A DNA stretch of 64,000 nucleotides from the NCBI GenBank assembly GCA_014529385.2, contig CM043950.1, forward strand, positions 65,612,935-65,676,934, read 5' to 3'. Shown piece by piece: positions 48,366 through 59,500 of the stretch (its first letter is position 1; every line of letters begins with the position of its first letter). Position numbers and translations under genes: made by a program. Source of the DNA: Adiantum capillus-veneris. Its lineage: Eukaryota; Streptophyta; Polypodiopsida; Polypodiales; Pteridaceae. Below the pieces are notes generated by a model. That model was not told where the DNA came from and did no database searches. It saw nothing but the letters and a program-made list of their open reading frames with translations.

Positions 48366-50011
48366 ATGGCTGACAACAACAGAGATGTCTTCAAGATGTT
48401 TGCTACTGAGGACAGGTCGGATGGGGACAATTACCCTATGTGGGCTTATATGATGCAACATGTTCTTGTGTCAAAGGGCGATGTTGAGGATGCTGCAGGT
48501 CTTGCTGCTATTAGAGTTGTTTTGCCGACGACAGGACAAGCTCGTTGGGATGTAAAGGATGCACAGGCTCATGCATTGATTTTGTTTTCTGTGAAGCGCA
48601 CCATTGTTCCTCACATTCGTTCAGCAAAATCTGCAAATCAGGCTTGGGATATTTTGGCTGGTCTTTATGCAAGTCGCAATGAGGCTAAAATTGCTTTGCT
48701 GCGTAAAGAGCTGGAGTCGAAGATTATGCATGAGGAAGATGATATGGACACTTTCCTTGCTGGTGTCAAGGATATCAATGAGCAACTTATTTTTGTAGGT
48801 GAAGTCATTTCAGACAGTTCCCTTGTGCAGACTGTTTTTGATGCCTTACCAGATTCTTACCAGGCTTTTGCTAGTACTTGGAGACTTATGATCCAAGGAA
48901 ATCCTGAAGTTGTCAAGTTTGATGCATTATGCACATTGCTATTGCAAGAATCACTTTCCAAAAAAAACAAGACTAGACAGCGTGCAGTTGAACAGGCTTT
49001 TATTGCTGCTCAAAGAAAGGGTGGTAACACTAATGCAGCCACTTCTTATGGTTCTGCTGTGAGTGGCAAAACTTCTGTTCCCAATGCTTCTGCTGGCAGC
49101 ACTTCGTTTGGCAATTTTGGTGATAAGGGAAAAAAGAAGATGCATTGTCATTATTGTAAAGCTAATGATCACTTGATCAAGCAGTGTCCTAAGTTGAAGG
49201 CCAAAGAGGCTAAGAAGAAAGAGGGTGGCTCCATTGCAAATGTTGGTTCCACTACAAATGCAACCATTGTTGAGTCTTGTGTGAAAGGAGACTGTGATGC
49301 TAATGTTGATGCAGAATGGGCTTTTAGTGCAAAGTACACTTATAATCATGTTGTGCATGATGCATGCTTGTCAGTTGCTGCAGATTCACATGTGTGGAGT
49401 TTTGACAGTGGTGCTACAAAGCACATTACCTCACATCGTGAATTGTTTACCTCTCTTGAGTCTGTCCCTCATGGGAATTCAGTCACTTGTGCCAACAATG
49501 CCTCCTATCTGGTTCAGGGAGTTGGAAAGATTATGCTTACTGCTACAAATGGTAGTTCTTTCACACTTGTTGATGCACTTTATGTACCTGGGATCAAGAA
49601 GAATCTTTTGTCTATATCCGCACTTGCTAGACTTGGACTTGTAGTCAAATTTGTGGATGACAGATGTACAGTTCATGATCTCAGTTTTGGTGATGAAATT
49701 GCTGCATCTGGCCTTTTGTGCCGTGGGTTGTATAAGCTCACTTTGTATGAGAAGTGTGGGAAAAATTTTGCAAATGCTGTTGCAGATTCAAGGGCTATTT
49801 CACATGAAAAACTTTGGCATACACATTTTGGTCATCTGAATTTTGTCAGTTTGCTGCGTTTGCAGAAATCTGATATGGTTGCTTCTTTGCCGCCTCTTGA
49901 AGCACCTATCAAACATGTTTGTGAAGGCTGTATTTTGGGTAAAATGCAGCGTTCTAAGTTTCCAAAGGATGGTTCAGTTAGGTCCACATGCAGGTTGCAG
50001 CTTGTGCATAG
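48366..50011 (+). pseudogene. Copia gag, protease and integrase zinc region
   Basis: The start chosen is ATG 48366 (MADNNRDVFKMFATEDRSDG), which begins a typical copia gag; the frame is open further upstream without gag-like sequence. A gag helical domain (YPMWAYMMQHVL, QAWDILAGLYASRNEAKIAL, FDALPDSYQAF) is followed by the knuckle CHYCKANDHLIKQC at about 49145-49186, then protease with DSGATKHIT (Asp codon 49403-49405) and a second signature LLSISALARLGL. The integrase N-terminus follows, with the HHCC-type LWHTHFGHLNFVSLL and CEGCILGKMQRSKF at about 49814-49960. The frame is intact for about 550 codons and is cut at 50011 by the nested LTR. Confidence 0.93.
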
Positions 50012-50640
50012 TGTTAGGAAATAAGACGTAGCTAAATAGATAATTGAGTAGATTACTTAATGGAGAGAGACAGATTTACATACACGAGATTATAGAGTAG
50101 AGAGAGAGAGAGAGTACACACGATGTACGTGGTTCACCCAATGTGGGCTACATCCAAGGGAAAGCAGCCACTCAATGGCTTTAGTACTTCAAAACAAGAA
50201 GTAGTTTACAAAGGGATTATACCCTTAATGGAGCTCCCGCCTTGCTTCACTCTCACCACCTCACACTCACCTTGTTGCATCAACTTCACACTATGAAATG
50301 TGTGTGGAAATGGCCTCCTTTTATAGGCCAAAAGGGATGCCCTCTCTCATGAGAGGTAGCCATGTGTAGCCGCCCTTGTGTAGATAAGTCCAAATTGGAC
50401 CCTTCAATCCGCCCATGTGTGGCCGCCCTTGAGAAGACAAGTCCGCTTTTGAATTCGGCACCGGCCATTGAATTCGGTCACTGACCCACCGGCCATTGAC
50501 TTATTTTTGGCCGTGAAAATTTTGGTTTCCGACGAGTGATTTTCCTTTACGCATGATGGCTTCTCCTCATAATGGGGGCCTTACAAATGTGTGCTTTTAC
50601 CACAGAAGATTACAAGGTAAATCAGGCTCCATACTTAACA
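50012..50640 (-). mobile_element. Solo LTR nested in the copia integrase
   Basis: 629 bp, TGTTAGGAAATAAG to CATACTTAACA, with the 5-bp TSD CATAG (50007-50011 and 50641-50645). Removing it rejoins the copia reading frame in register at LVHS/DVCGP. The ends form the short inverted repeat TGTTA/TAACA. The minus strand has CCTATAAAAGG (about 50323-50333), a good TATA box, so its transcriptional orientation is probably minus. A GA microsatellite lies at 50101-50113. The motif CGTGGTTCACCCAATGTGGG (about 50129-50148) resembles one I know from many plant LTRs. No internal sequence remains, consistent with LTR-LTR recombination. Confidence 0.88.
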
Positions 50641-50645
50641 CATAG

Positions 50646-51290
50646 TGATGTTTGTGGACCCATGCAAACTCCGTCCTTGGGCAATTACCTGTACTTCGTG
50701 ACTTTCATTGATGATTACTCCAGGCATGCATGGGTATTTCTTCTTAAAGCGAGGTCCGAAGTTTTTATGCGCTTCAAACAATTTTTGGCTATGGCTGAAA
50801 ATATCTCGAAATGTACTATGGGCACCCTCTGTTGCGATCGAGGGGGGGATTATATGTCTCATGAATTCAATGCATTTCTGGCTAGTCGTGGGATAAAACA
50901 CCAATGTACAGTGCCTTATACACCTCAGCAAAATGGTGTTGCTGACAGAAAAAACAGGTCACTTACGGAAATGGCACAATGTATGGTCAAAAGTCAAGCT
51001 TTGCCGCATTCTTTTTGGCTTGAGGCCATCATGTGTGCCACTTATGTACTAAACAAGTGTCCTACGAAAGCTTTGCAGTCTATTACTCCATAGGAAGCAT
51101 GGCATGATAGAAAGCCTTCTATTGAGCACATTAATGTTTTTGGCTGTTTGGCATATGCTTTGGTGCCACAAACACAACGCAGAAAATTGGATGATAAGGC
51201 TGTCAAATGTATTTTTGTTGGTTATAGTGCTGAAAGCAAAGGTTACAGGTTGTATCATCCGAAAAAAAAAGTATTCTGGTTTCACGGGAT
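50646..51290 (+). pseudogene. Copia integrase core, with Glu-to-Asp change in the catalytic triad
   Basis: Continuing the frame of gag-protease after the solo LTR: first catalytic Asp in DVCGPMQTP, second in CDRGGDYMS (codon about 50836-50838). The third position reads NGVADRKNR (GAC at 50944-50946), where copia elements normally have NGVAERKNR. Downstream, MCATYVLNKCPTKAL leads to a TAG at 51091-51093 that looks like CAG to TAG, then EAWHDRKPSIEHINVFGCLAY and KAVKCIFVGYSAESKGYRLY in the same frame. A run of nine A at about 51261-51269 coincides with a frameshift. Integrase would insert the cDNA; the triad change alone may impair it. Confidence 0.88.
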
Positions 51291-51676
51291 GTAGTGTTTG
51301 TGGAAGATTCTGTTCAGCCCTTACTGTCATGTACTAGAGACAATAATGTAAGCTCACATGATATTTATGACACTTTGTTGCCTCTTTTCAGTGGTGGAAA
51401 TACGAATGTAAGTTCCAATGAGGCAAATGTACAGCCTATGGGGGTTTCTAAAAAAGTTACAGATCAGCCTATTACTGATGCAGATGTACATGATGTACTT
51501 GATGAGGAAAGGGCTGAAAATGAGTAGGCTAGAGGCATGCCAAAATGGCTGGTGCACACTTCGCGTGACAGTAAATTGGATGCACCTTTGTCTAGTTGTA
51601 CTCGTTCAGGCTCTCGCCATGCATCTTATGCATGAGATTGTTATGCTTTGGTTGTGTCAGCTTACATGATGTTGAG
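51291..51676 (+). pseudogene. Copia integrase C-terminal / linker remnant
   Basis: Between the frameshift in the A-run and the reverse transcriptase the frame changes at least twice. Fragments such as GGNTNVSSNEANVQPMGVSKK and ARGMPKWLVHTSRDSKLDAP are typical of the variable copia linker, but there is a TAG near 51526 and another stop near 51634. No domain can be named. Confidence 0.6.
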
Positions 51677-53215
51677 GATCCTCTGTCTTTTGATGAAGCA
51701 CAGAATTCAGAAAATTGGATGGCTGCCATGCAATCAAAATATGATGCACTTATAGAAAATGACACATGGACTTTATGCGATTTTACTCCTGGCAAAAAGG
51801 CCATTGGTACGAAGTGGGTTTACAAGTTGAAATGCAAGCCGGATGGTGAGATCGATTGCCATAAGGCTCGACATGTTGCAAAGGGTTATGCACAGCAAAA
51901 AGGCATAGATTATGAAGATACTTTTGCTCCCACTTGTTGTATGACTACTATGCGTTTTCTATGTGCATTGGCAACTCATTTTGGTTGGGATGTACATCAA
52001 TGAGACATTGTTACTACTTTCTTGAATGGTGACATATTTGAGGAAGTTTATGTAGCACAGCCTCACGGTTTTGTCATAAAAGGACAAGAGGACAAAGTGT
52101 GCAGATGTAAGAAGGCTTTGTATGGGTTGAAGCAATCTCCTCGTGCTTGGTATGAGAAAGCTAACACTCATTTGGTCAAAGGAGGCTTTCGTAACAATCC
52201 AATAGAAAGCACATTGTATGTAAAGAGTGAGGGTGATGTACTTCTCATTGTGGTTCTTTATGTCGATGATTTGCTGATCACTGGACCAAATGAGAGACAT
52301 ATTTCTGAATTTAAGGCTGGTTTGAATGCTACTTTCAAGATGAAAGATTTGGGGCTGTTGCATCATTACTTGGGTATACAGTTTAAGTTGTGTGATGGTG
52401 ATATTGCCTTGTGTCAGAAAAGTTACATAGAGACATTGCTATGTAAGTTTGAACTTGAGGATTGCAAACCTATTGCCACTCCCCTGGAAACAGGTTTGAA
52501 GTTGAGTCTACATGATGCTGGCGATCTTACTGATGTCACTCTTTACCAAACTGATGTTGGTTGCCTCATTTATGTATGCAACACGAGGCCAGATATTCAA
52601 TTTGCAGTCTCACAGGTCAACAAATTTATGCATAGCCCAGGGTCTAAGCATTGGTAGGCTGTCAAGAGGATTTTCCGCTAGTGTAGTGGCACTTTACATC
52701 TTGGCTTGTTTTATCCCAAGGGGGGATCATTGCCACCAGACTTACATGATTTTTCGGACTTAGATTGGGCTGGTTTTTTTCACACACGAATGTCCACGAG
52801 TGGTTTTTGTTTTATGTTTGGCAGTTCATGTATATCATGGTTGAGCAAGAAGCAACCTGCTGTGGCCACTTCGAGTTGTGAGGCTGAGTACAAGGCAGTC
52901 TTCACAGCTACGATTGAGTGTGTATGGCTCAAATGCCTTATGGCTGATTTGGGTGTTGGACAAGACATTGCCAACACTATCTACACTGATAGTCAGAGCG
53001 CATTGGCAGTTGTGAGGAACCCAGTTTTTCATGCTCTCACAAAGCACATTGAGGTGCATTACCACTATGTCATGGAGAGGCTCTCAGCAATAGAGATAAG
53101 CTTGGCTTATGTGCCAACACAGGGCAACCTTGTAGATCTTTTCACAAAGGCATTGTCTGGTGAGAATCTTGAAGCTTTCCGCAAAGCTTTGGGCTTACTC
53201 CCCGTTGTGGACTGA
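51677..53215 (+). pseudogene. Copia reverse transcriptase and RNase H
   Basis: One frame throughout with three stops. Reverse transcriptase begins DPLSFDEAQNSENWMAAM, with KAIGTKWVYKLK, ARHVAKGYAQQKGIDYEDTF, KALYGLKQSPRAWYEK and the catalytic box YVDDLL (52259-52276). Stops are TGA at 52001-52003 (just before DIVTTFLNGD), TAG at 52655-52657 and TAG near 52679. RNase H follows with DLDWAGFFHTRMSTSGFCF, SSCEAEYKAV, IYTDSQSALAV and HIEVHYHYVMERL, ending at a natural stop, 53213-53215, about 75 bp before the second LTR. Aside from the stops the motifs are well preserved. Confidence 0.93.
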
Positions 53216-53279
53216 TCATGTCCTCAGGGCATGGCACTTCCCTTTCCTCATGTGCCAACTCTCGTTCACTGAATCACTC

Positions 53280-53290
53280 CAGGGGGGATT
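53280..53290 (+). other. Polypurine tract of the copia element
   Basis: AGGGGGGATT ends directly at the downstream LTR start TGTTACC. This is the standard plus-strand primer position. Confidence 0.9.
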
Positions 53291-53518
53291 TGTTACCATA
53301 TACATGTGGTAGTGGTGTGTGTGAACACATTAGGACCGCCGGGGCATTTTTTCCCTCTTTAGGAGGTTTTTTCCCCTGAGCATTGTATATACACCCATCA
53401 CTCTAGGGCTATCTATCTTTCCATTTGCACACTAAGTAACACACTCTCTATTGTGTGGCTTGAGCTTCCTTCATCTTCTCCAAGATGTGTGTGTTTCTTT
53501 GCAACCCTGATTCCAACA
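53291..53518 (+). repeat. 3' LTR of the copia element
   Basis: 228 bp, near-identical to 47775-48003, followed by the GTCTC duplication and then satellite (GATGGGCTACGGTGG). Confidence 0.95.
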
Positions 53519-56500
53519 GTCTCGATGGGCTACGGTGGAACAATTGCCGGTTTTTGACCATTAGGCCCTTAGCGAAGCCAAAACAAAAAAATTGACGATT
53601 GTGCCACCCTATACAAACGAGACGAGAGCAGATGGCCATCAAACTTTGCAAGGGCATGAAAAGACCTTAAATCCCCTCCCTTGCAAAGTTTCATGGGCAA
53701 TGCAATTCTTCTCGACGGTCTACTCTGGCATAATCTCCAGTTTTTTACCACCGGACCCGTAGCGAAGATAAAACAAAAAAATTGGCGATTGTGCCACCCT
53801 AGATCAACGAGACGGGAGCAGATGGCCATGAAACATTGCAAGGGCATGGAAAGCACCTAAATCCCTATCGTTGCAAAGTTTCATGGGCATCAGAATCCGT
53901 CTCGATGGGCTACGGTGGCACAATCGCCAGTTTGTGACCATTGGGTCCTTAGAGTAGCCGAAACAAAAAATTGGCGATTGTGCCACCCTAAACCAACCAG
54001 ACGGGAGCAGATGGCCATGAATCTTTGGAGGTGCAGAAAAAGTACCTAAATTCCCTCCTCTACAAAGTTTCATGGGCAATGCAATCCGTCTCGATGGTCT
54101 ACTATGGCATAATCGCCATTTTTTTACGATTGGACACTTAGCGAAGCCAAAACAAAAAAAATTGGCGATTGTGCCACCCTTGACTGATGAGACAGAAGCG
54201 GATGGCCATGAAACATTATAGAGATAGGGAATCACATAAATCCTTGCCCCTGCAAAGTTCCATGGGTAACAAAATCCGTATGGACGGGCTACGGTGGCAT
54301 AATCGCCAATTTTTTACCATTGGGTCCTTAGCGAAGCCATAAACAAAAAAATTGGTGATTGTGCAACCCTAAACCGGCGAGACGGGACCCGATGGCCATG
54401 AAAGATTGCAAGGGCAGGGAAAGCATCTAAATCCTTGGCCCTATAAATTTTCATGGGCATCGCAATCCGTCTCGACTGTTTACGGTGGCACAATCGCCAG
54501 TTTTTTTACCATTGGGCCCTTAGCGAACCAAAACGGAAAAATTGGCGATTGAGCTACCCTTGACTGCCGAGACGGGAGCGGATGGCCATGAGACTTTGCA
54601 AGGGCAGGAAAAGCACTTAAATTCTTGCCCCTAGAAAGTTTCATGGGCATCGCAATCCGTCTCAACGGTCTACGATGGCAGAATCTCAAGTTTTTTACCA
54701 TTGGGTCCTTAACGAAGACAAAACAAAAAAATTGGCGATTGTGCCATCCTAGACGGACGAGACAGGATGGGCAAGGGCATTAAAAACAATTAAATCCCCA
54801 CCTCTGCAAAGTTTCATGGGCAACGAAATCCGTCTCAACGGTCTCCTATGGCACAATCGCCAGTTTTTTGGGCACTTCGCAAAACCAAAACAAAAAAATT
54901 GGCCATTATGCCACCCTAGACCGATGAGACGGGACAGATGTCCATGAAACATTGCAAGGGCAAGAAAAGCACCTAAATCCCCACCCTTGCAAAGTTTCAT
55001 GGGCATCGCAATCCATCTCAACGGTCAAGGGTGGCACAATAGCCAGTTTTTGTCCATTGGGCCCTTAGTGAAGCCAAAACGAAAAAATTGATGATTGTGC
55101 CACCCTAGACGATTGAGACGGGAGTGGATGACCATGAATCTTTGCACGGATATAAGAAGCACTTAAATCCCCACCCTGCAAATTTTCATGGGCAATGCAA
55201 TCCTTCTCGATGGTCTATTGTGGCACAATCACCAGTTTTTGACCAATGGGTCCTTAGCGAAGCCAAAACAAAAAAATTGGTGATTATGCCACCTAGACCG
55301 ATGAAACGGGAGCGGATGGCCATGAAACCTTGGAGGGACAGGGAAATCATTCAAATCCCCGCTCCTGTAAAGTTTCATGAGCAACTCAATCCTTCTCAAC
55401 AGTCTACTGTGGCACAATCACCAGTTTTTGATCGTTGGGCCCTTAGCGAGGCCATAACGAAAAAATTGGCGATTGTGCCACCCTAGACCGACGAGACGGG
55501 AGCAGATGGCCATGAATCTTTGCGTGGAAAAAAAAATCACTTAAATCCCTACCCCTACAAATTTTCATGGGCAATACAATCCATCTCGACGGTCTACTAT
55601 GGAACAATCGCCAGTTTTTTACCACTAGGCACTTAGCGAAGCCAAAACGAAAAAATTGACGATTTTGCCACCCTAGACCGACGAGACGGGATGGCCATGA
55701 AAAATTGCAGGGGTAGGTAAAGCACATAAATCCTTGCCCCTGCAAAGTTTCATGGGAAACACAATCCGTCTTGACGGTCTACTGTGGCACAATCACCAAT
55801 TTTTTACCATTGGGTACCTAGCGAAGCCAAGAGAAAAAAATTGGCGATTGTGCCACCCTAGGTCGATGAAACGGGAGCAAATGTCCATGAAACTTTGGAG
55901 GGGGAGGGAAAGCACTTTGATTCCCGCCCCTACAAAGTTTCATGGGCAACACCAATCCTTCTCGACGATCTAGTGTGGCACAATCCCTAGTTTTTGACGA
56001 TTGGGCCCTTAACGAAGCCAAAACGAAAAAATTGGCGATTGTGTCATCCTACACCAATGAGACCGGAGCAGATGGCCATGAAACATTGCACGGACAGGAA
56101 AAGCACCTAATTCCTTGTCCTTGCAAAAGTTCATGTACATCACAATCGATCTCGACGGGCTACGGTGTCACATTCGCCAGTTTTTTACCATTGGGTCGTT
56201 AACGAAGCTAAAGCAAAAAAATTGACGATTGTGTCACCTTAGACCGACGAGACAAGAGCAGATGGTTATGAATCTTTGTAGGGGTAGAAAAAACACTTAA
56301 ATCGTTGCCCTTGCAAAGTTTCATGGGCAACACAATCCGCTTCGATGGGCTACTATGGCACAATCGCCAGTTTTTTACCTTTGGGCACTTAGTGAAGCCA
56401 AAACCAAAAAATTGGCGATTGTGCCACCCTTGACCAACGAAACCGGAGCGGATGGCCATGAAACTTTGTAGGGTAGGCAAAGCACTTAAATCCCCTCCCC

Positions 56501-59500
56501 TATAGAGTTTCATGGGCAACTCAATCCTTCTCGACGGTCTACTCTGACACAACCGCCAGTTTCTGACCATTGGGTCCTTAGCGAAGCCAAAACAGAAAAA
56601 TTGGTGATTGTGCCATCCTATACCAACAAGACGCAAGCAGATGGCCATGAAACATTGTAGGGGCAGGGAAAGCACCAAAACCCCTATCCTTGCTAGATTT
56701 CATGGGCATCGCAATCTCTCTCGATGGGGTACGGTGTCACAATCGCCAGTTTTTTACCATTGAGCCCTTAACAAAGGTGAAACAAAAAAATTGGCGATTG
56801 TGCCACCCTAGGCCAACGAGACAGGAGCGGATGGCCATGAATCTTTGCAGGGGTAGAAAAAGCACTTAAATCCCTACCTCTGCACAGGTTCATGGGCAAC
56901 GCAATTCGTCTCGACGGTATACTGTGGCACAATCGCCAGTTTTCTTACCATTGGACACTTAGCGAAGCCAAAACGAAAAAATTGGCGATTGTGCCACCCT
57001 AGACCGATGGAAAGGGAGCGGATGGCCATGAAACATTGCAGAGGTAGGGAAAGCACCTAAATTGCCACCTTTGCAAAGTGTCATGAGCAACGCAATGCGT
57101 CTCAATCGTCTACTGTGGCATAATCACCAGTTTTTAACCATTGGGCAACAAAAAAATTGGCAATTGTGCCATCCTAGATCAACGAGACGTGAGCGGGTGG
57201 GCATGATAGTTTGCAGGGGGCAGGCAAAGCACTTAAATCTCCACCCGTGCAAATTTTCATGGGCAACACAATCCTTCTCGAGATGGTCTACTGTGGCACA
57301 CTCGCTAGTTTTTTACCATTGGGTTCTTATTTAAGCCAAAACGAAACAATTGGCGATTGTGCCACCCTAGACCAATGGGACAAGAGCGGATGGCCATGAA
57401 ACATTGTGGGGGTAGGGAAAGCACTTAAATCCCTGTCCTTGCAAAGTTTCATGGGCACCGCAATCCGTCTCGATGGGCTACGGTGGCACAATCGCTAGTT
57501 TTTGACCATTTGGCTCTTAGTGAAGCCAGAACGAAAAAATTGGCGATTGTGCCATTCTAGACCTAGGAGACGGGAAACCATGGTCGTGAAACATCAGATG
57601 TGCAAGGAAAGCACCTAAAATCTCTGTCCCTGCAAATTTTAATAGGCAACGCAATCCGTCTCGACGGGCTACCGTGACACAATCGCCAGTTTTTTACCAT
57701 TGGGCCCTTATCGAAGCCAAAACGAAAAAATTTGTGATTGTGCCACCCTAGACCAATGAGATGGGAGCAAATGGCCATGAAACATTGCAAGGGCAGGGAA
57801 AGAATCTAAATACCCACCCTTGTAAAGTTTCATGGGCATTGCAATCCGTCTTGACGGTCTACGATGGCACAATCACCAGTTTTTTATCGTTGGACCCTTA
57901 CGGAAGCCAAAACGAAAAAATTGGTGTTTGTGCTACCCTAAACTAACGAGATGGGAGCGTATGGCCATGAAAATTTGCAGGGGTCGGAAAAGCACCTTGG
58001 AAAGTTTCATGGACACACAATCCGTCTCGACGGGCTACGGTGGCACAATCGCCAGTTTTGGACCATAAGGTGCTTAGCGAAGCCAAAACGAAAAATTTGG
58101 CGATTGTGCCACCCTAGACCCACGAAACGGGAGCAGATGGCCATGAAACTTTGCATGGACAGGAAAAGCGCTTAAATCCCCACTCTTGAAAAGTTTCATG
58201 GGCAACTCAATCCTTCTCGACAGTCTGCTGTGGCACAATTGCCAGTTTTTGACCGTTGGGCCCTTAGCGACGCCCAAACGAAAAAATTGGCGATTGTGCC
58301 ACCCTAGACCGACGCGACGGGAGCAGATGGCCATGAATCTTTGAAGGGGTAAAAAAAGTACTTAAATCCCTGCCCCTACAAAGTTTCATGGGCAATGCAA
58401 TCCATCTTGACGGTCTACAGTGGAACAATCGCGAGTTTTTTACCATTGGGCACTTAGCGAAGCCAAAATGAGAAAATTGGCGATCTTGCCACCCTAGACC
58501 GACGAGACGGGATGTCCATGAAAGATTGCAGGGGCAGGGAAAGCACATAGATCCTTGCCCCTGCAAAGTTTCATGGGCAATGTAATCCGTCTCGACGGTC
58601 TACGGTGGCACAATCGCCAATTTTTTACCAGTGCGCACCTAGTGAAGCCAAAATAAAAAAATTGGCGATTGTGCCACCTTAGGTTGAGAAAACAGGAGAG
58701 AATGGCCATGAAACTTTGGAGAGGGAGGGAAAGAACTTTAATCCCCGCCCCTACAAAGTTTCATGGGCAACACAATCCTTCTCCACGGTCTACTGTGGCC
58801 CAATCCCTAGTTTTTGACCATTGGGCCGTTAGCGAAGCCAAAACGAAAAATTGGCGATTGTGCCAACCTACACCAATGAGACTGGAGCAGATGGCCATGG
58901 AACATTACACGGATAGGAAAAGCACCTAATTCCTTGTCCTTGCAAAAGTTCATGGACATCACAATCCGTCTCGACGGGCTATGGTGTCACAATCGCCAGT
59001 TTTTGACCATTGGGCCGTTAACGAAGCCAAAACAAAAAAATTGACGATTGTGTCACCTTAGACCGACCAGACGAGAGAAGATGGCTATGAATCTTTGTAG
59101 AGGCAAAAAAAGCACTTAAATACCTACCCTTACAAAGTTTCATGGGCAACACAATCCGCCTCGATGGTCTACTGTGGCACAATCGCTAGTTTTTTACCAT
59201 TGGGCACTTAGTGAAGCCAAAACAAGAAAATTGGCGATTGTGCCACCCTTGACCGAGGAAACGAGAGCGGATGGCCATGACACTTTATAGGATAGGGAAA
59301 GCACTTAAATTTCCACCCCTACAGAGTTTCATGGGCAACTCAATCCTTCTCGACGGTCTACTCTGGCACAATCGCCAGTTTTTTACCATTGGGCCCTTAG
59401 CGAAGCCAAAACCGAAAAATTGGTGATTGTGCCACCCTATACCAACGAGACGGGAGCGGATGGCCATGAAACATTGTATGGGTAGGGAAAGCACCGAAAA

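Larger units (their letters stand above)
47775..53518 (+). mobile_element. Degenerate Ty1/copia retrotransposon with nested solo LTR
   Basis: 5.7 kb on the plus strand, including a 629-bp nested insertion. LTRs at 47775-48003 and 53291-53518 start TGTTACCATATAC and end TTCCAACA; the TSD is GTCTC (47770-47774 and 53519-53523). A primer site complementary to initiator tRNA-Met (TGGTATCAGAGC) follows the first LTR, and a purine tract AGGGGGGATT precedes the second. The order gag, protease, integrase, reverse transcriptase, RNase H is the copia order. Several CAG-to-TAG-type stops, two or more frameshifts and the nested insertion disable it. Confidence 0.96.

Noticed and set aside
48951-49358. 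Minus-strand ORF of 135 codons
   Set aside because: Antisense shadow of copia gag with the zinc knuckle.
50572-50640. Methionine at 50572 as a start for the downstream integrase frame
   Set aside because: The first 23 residues lie in the nested solo LTR; the true frame enters from the upstream gag-protease part across the target site CATAG.
51959-52366. Minus-strand ORF of 135 codons
   Set aside because: Antisense shadow of the copia reverse transcriptase.
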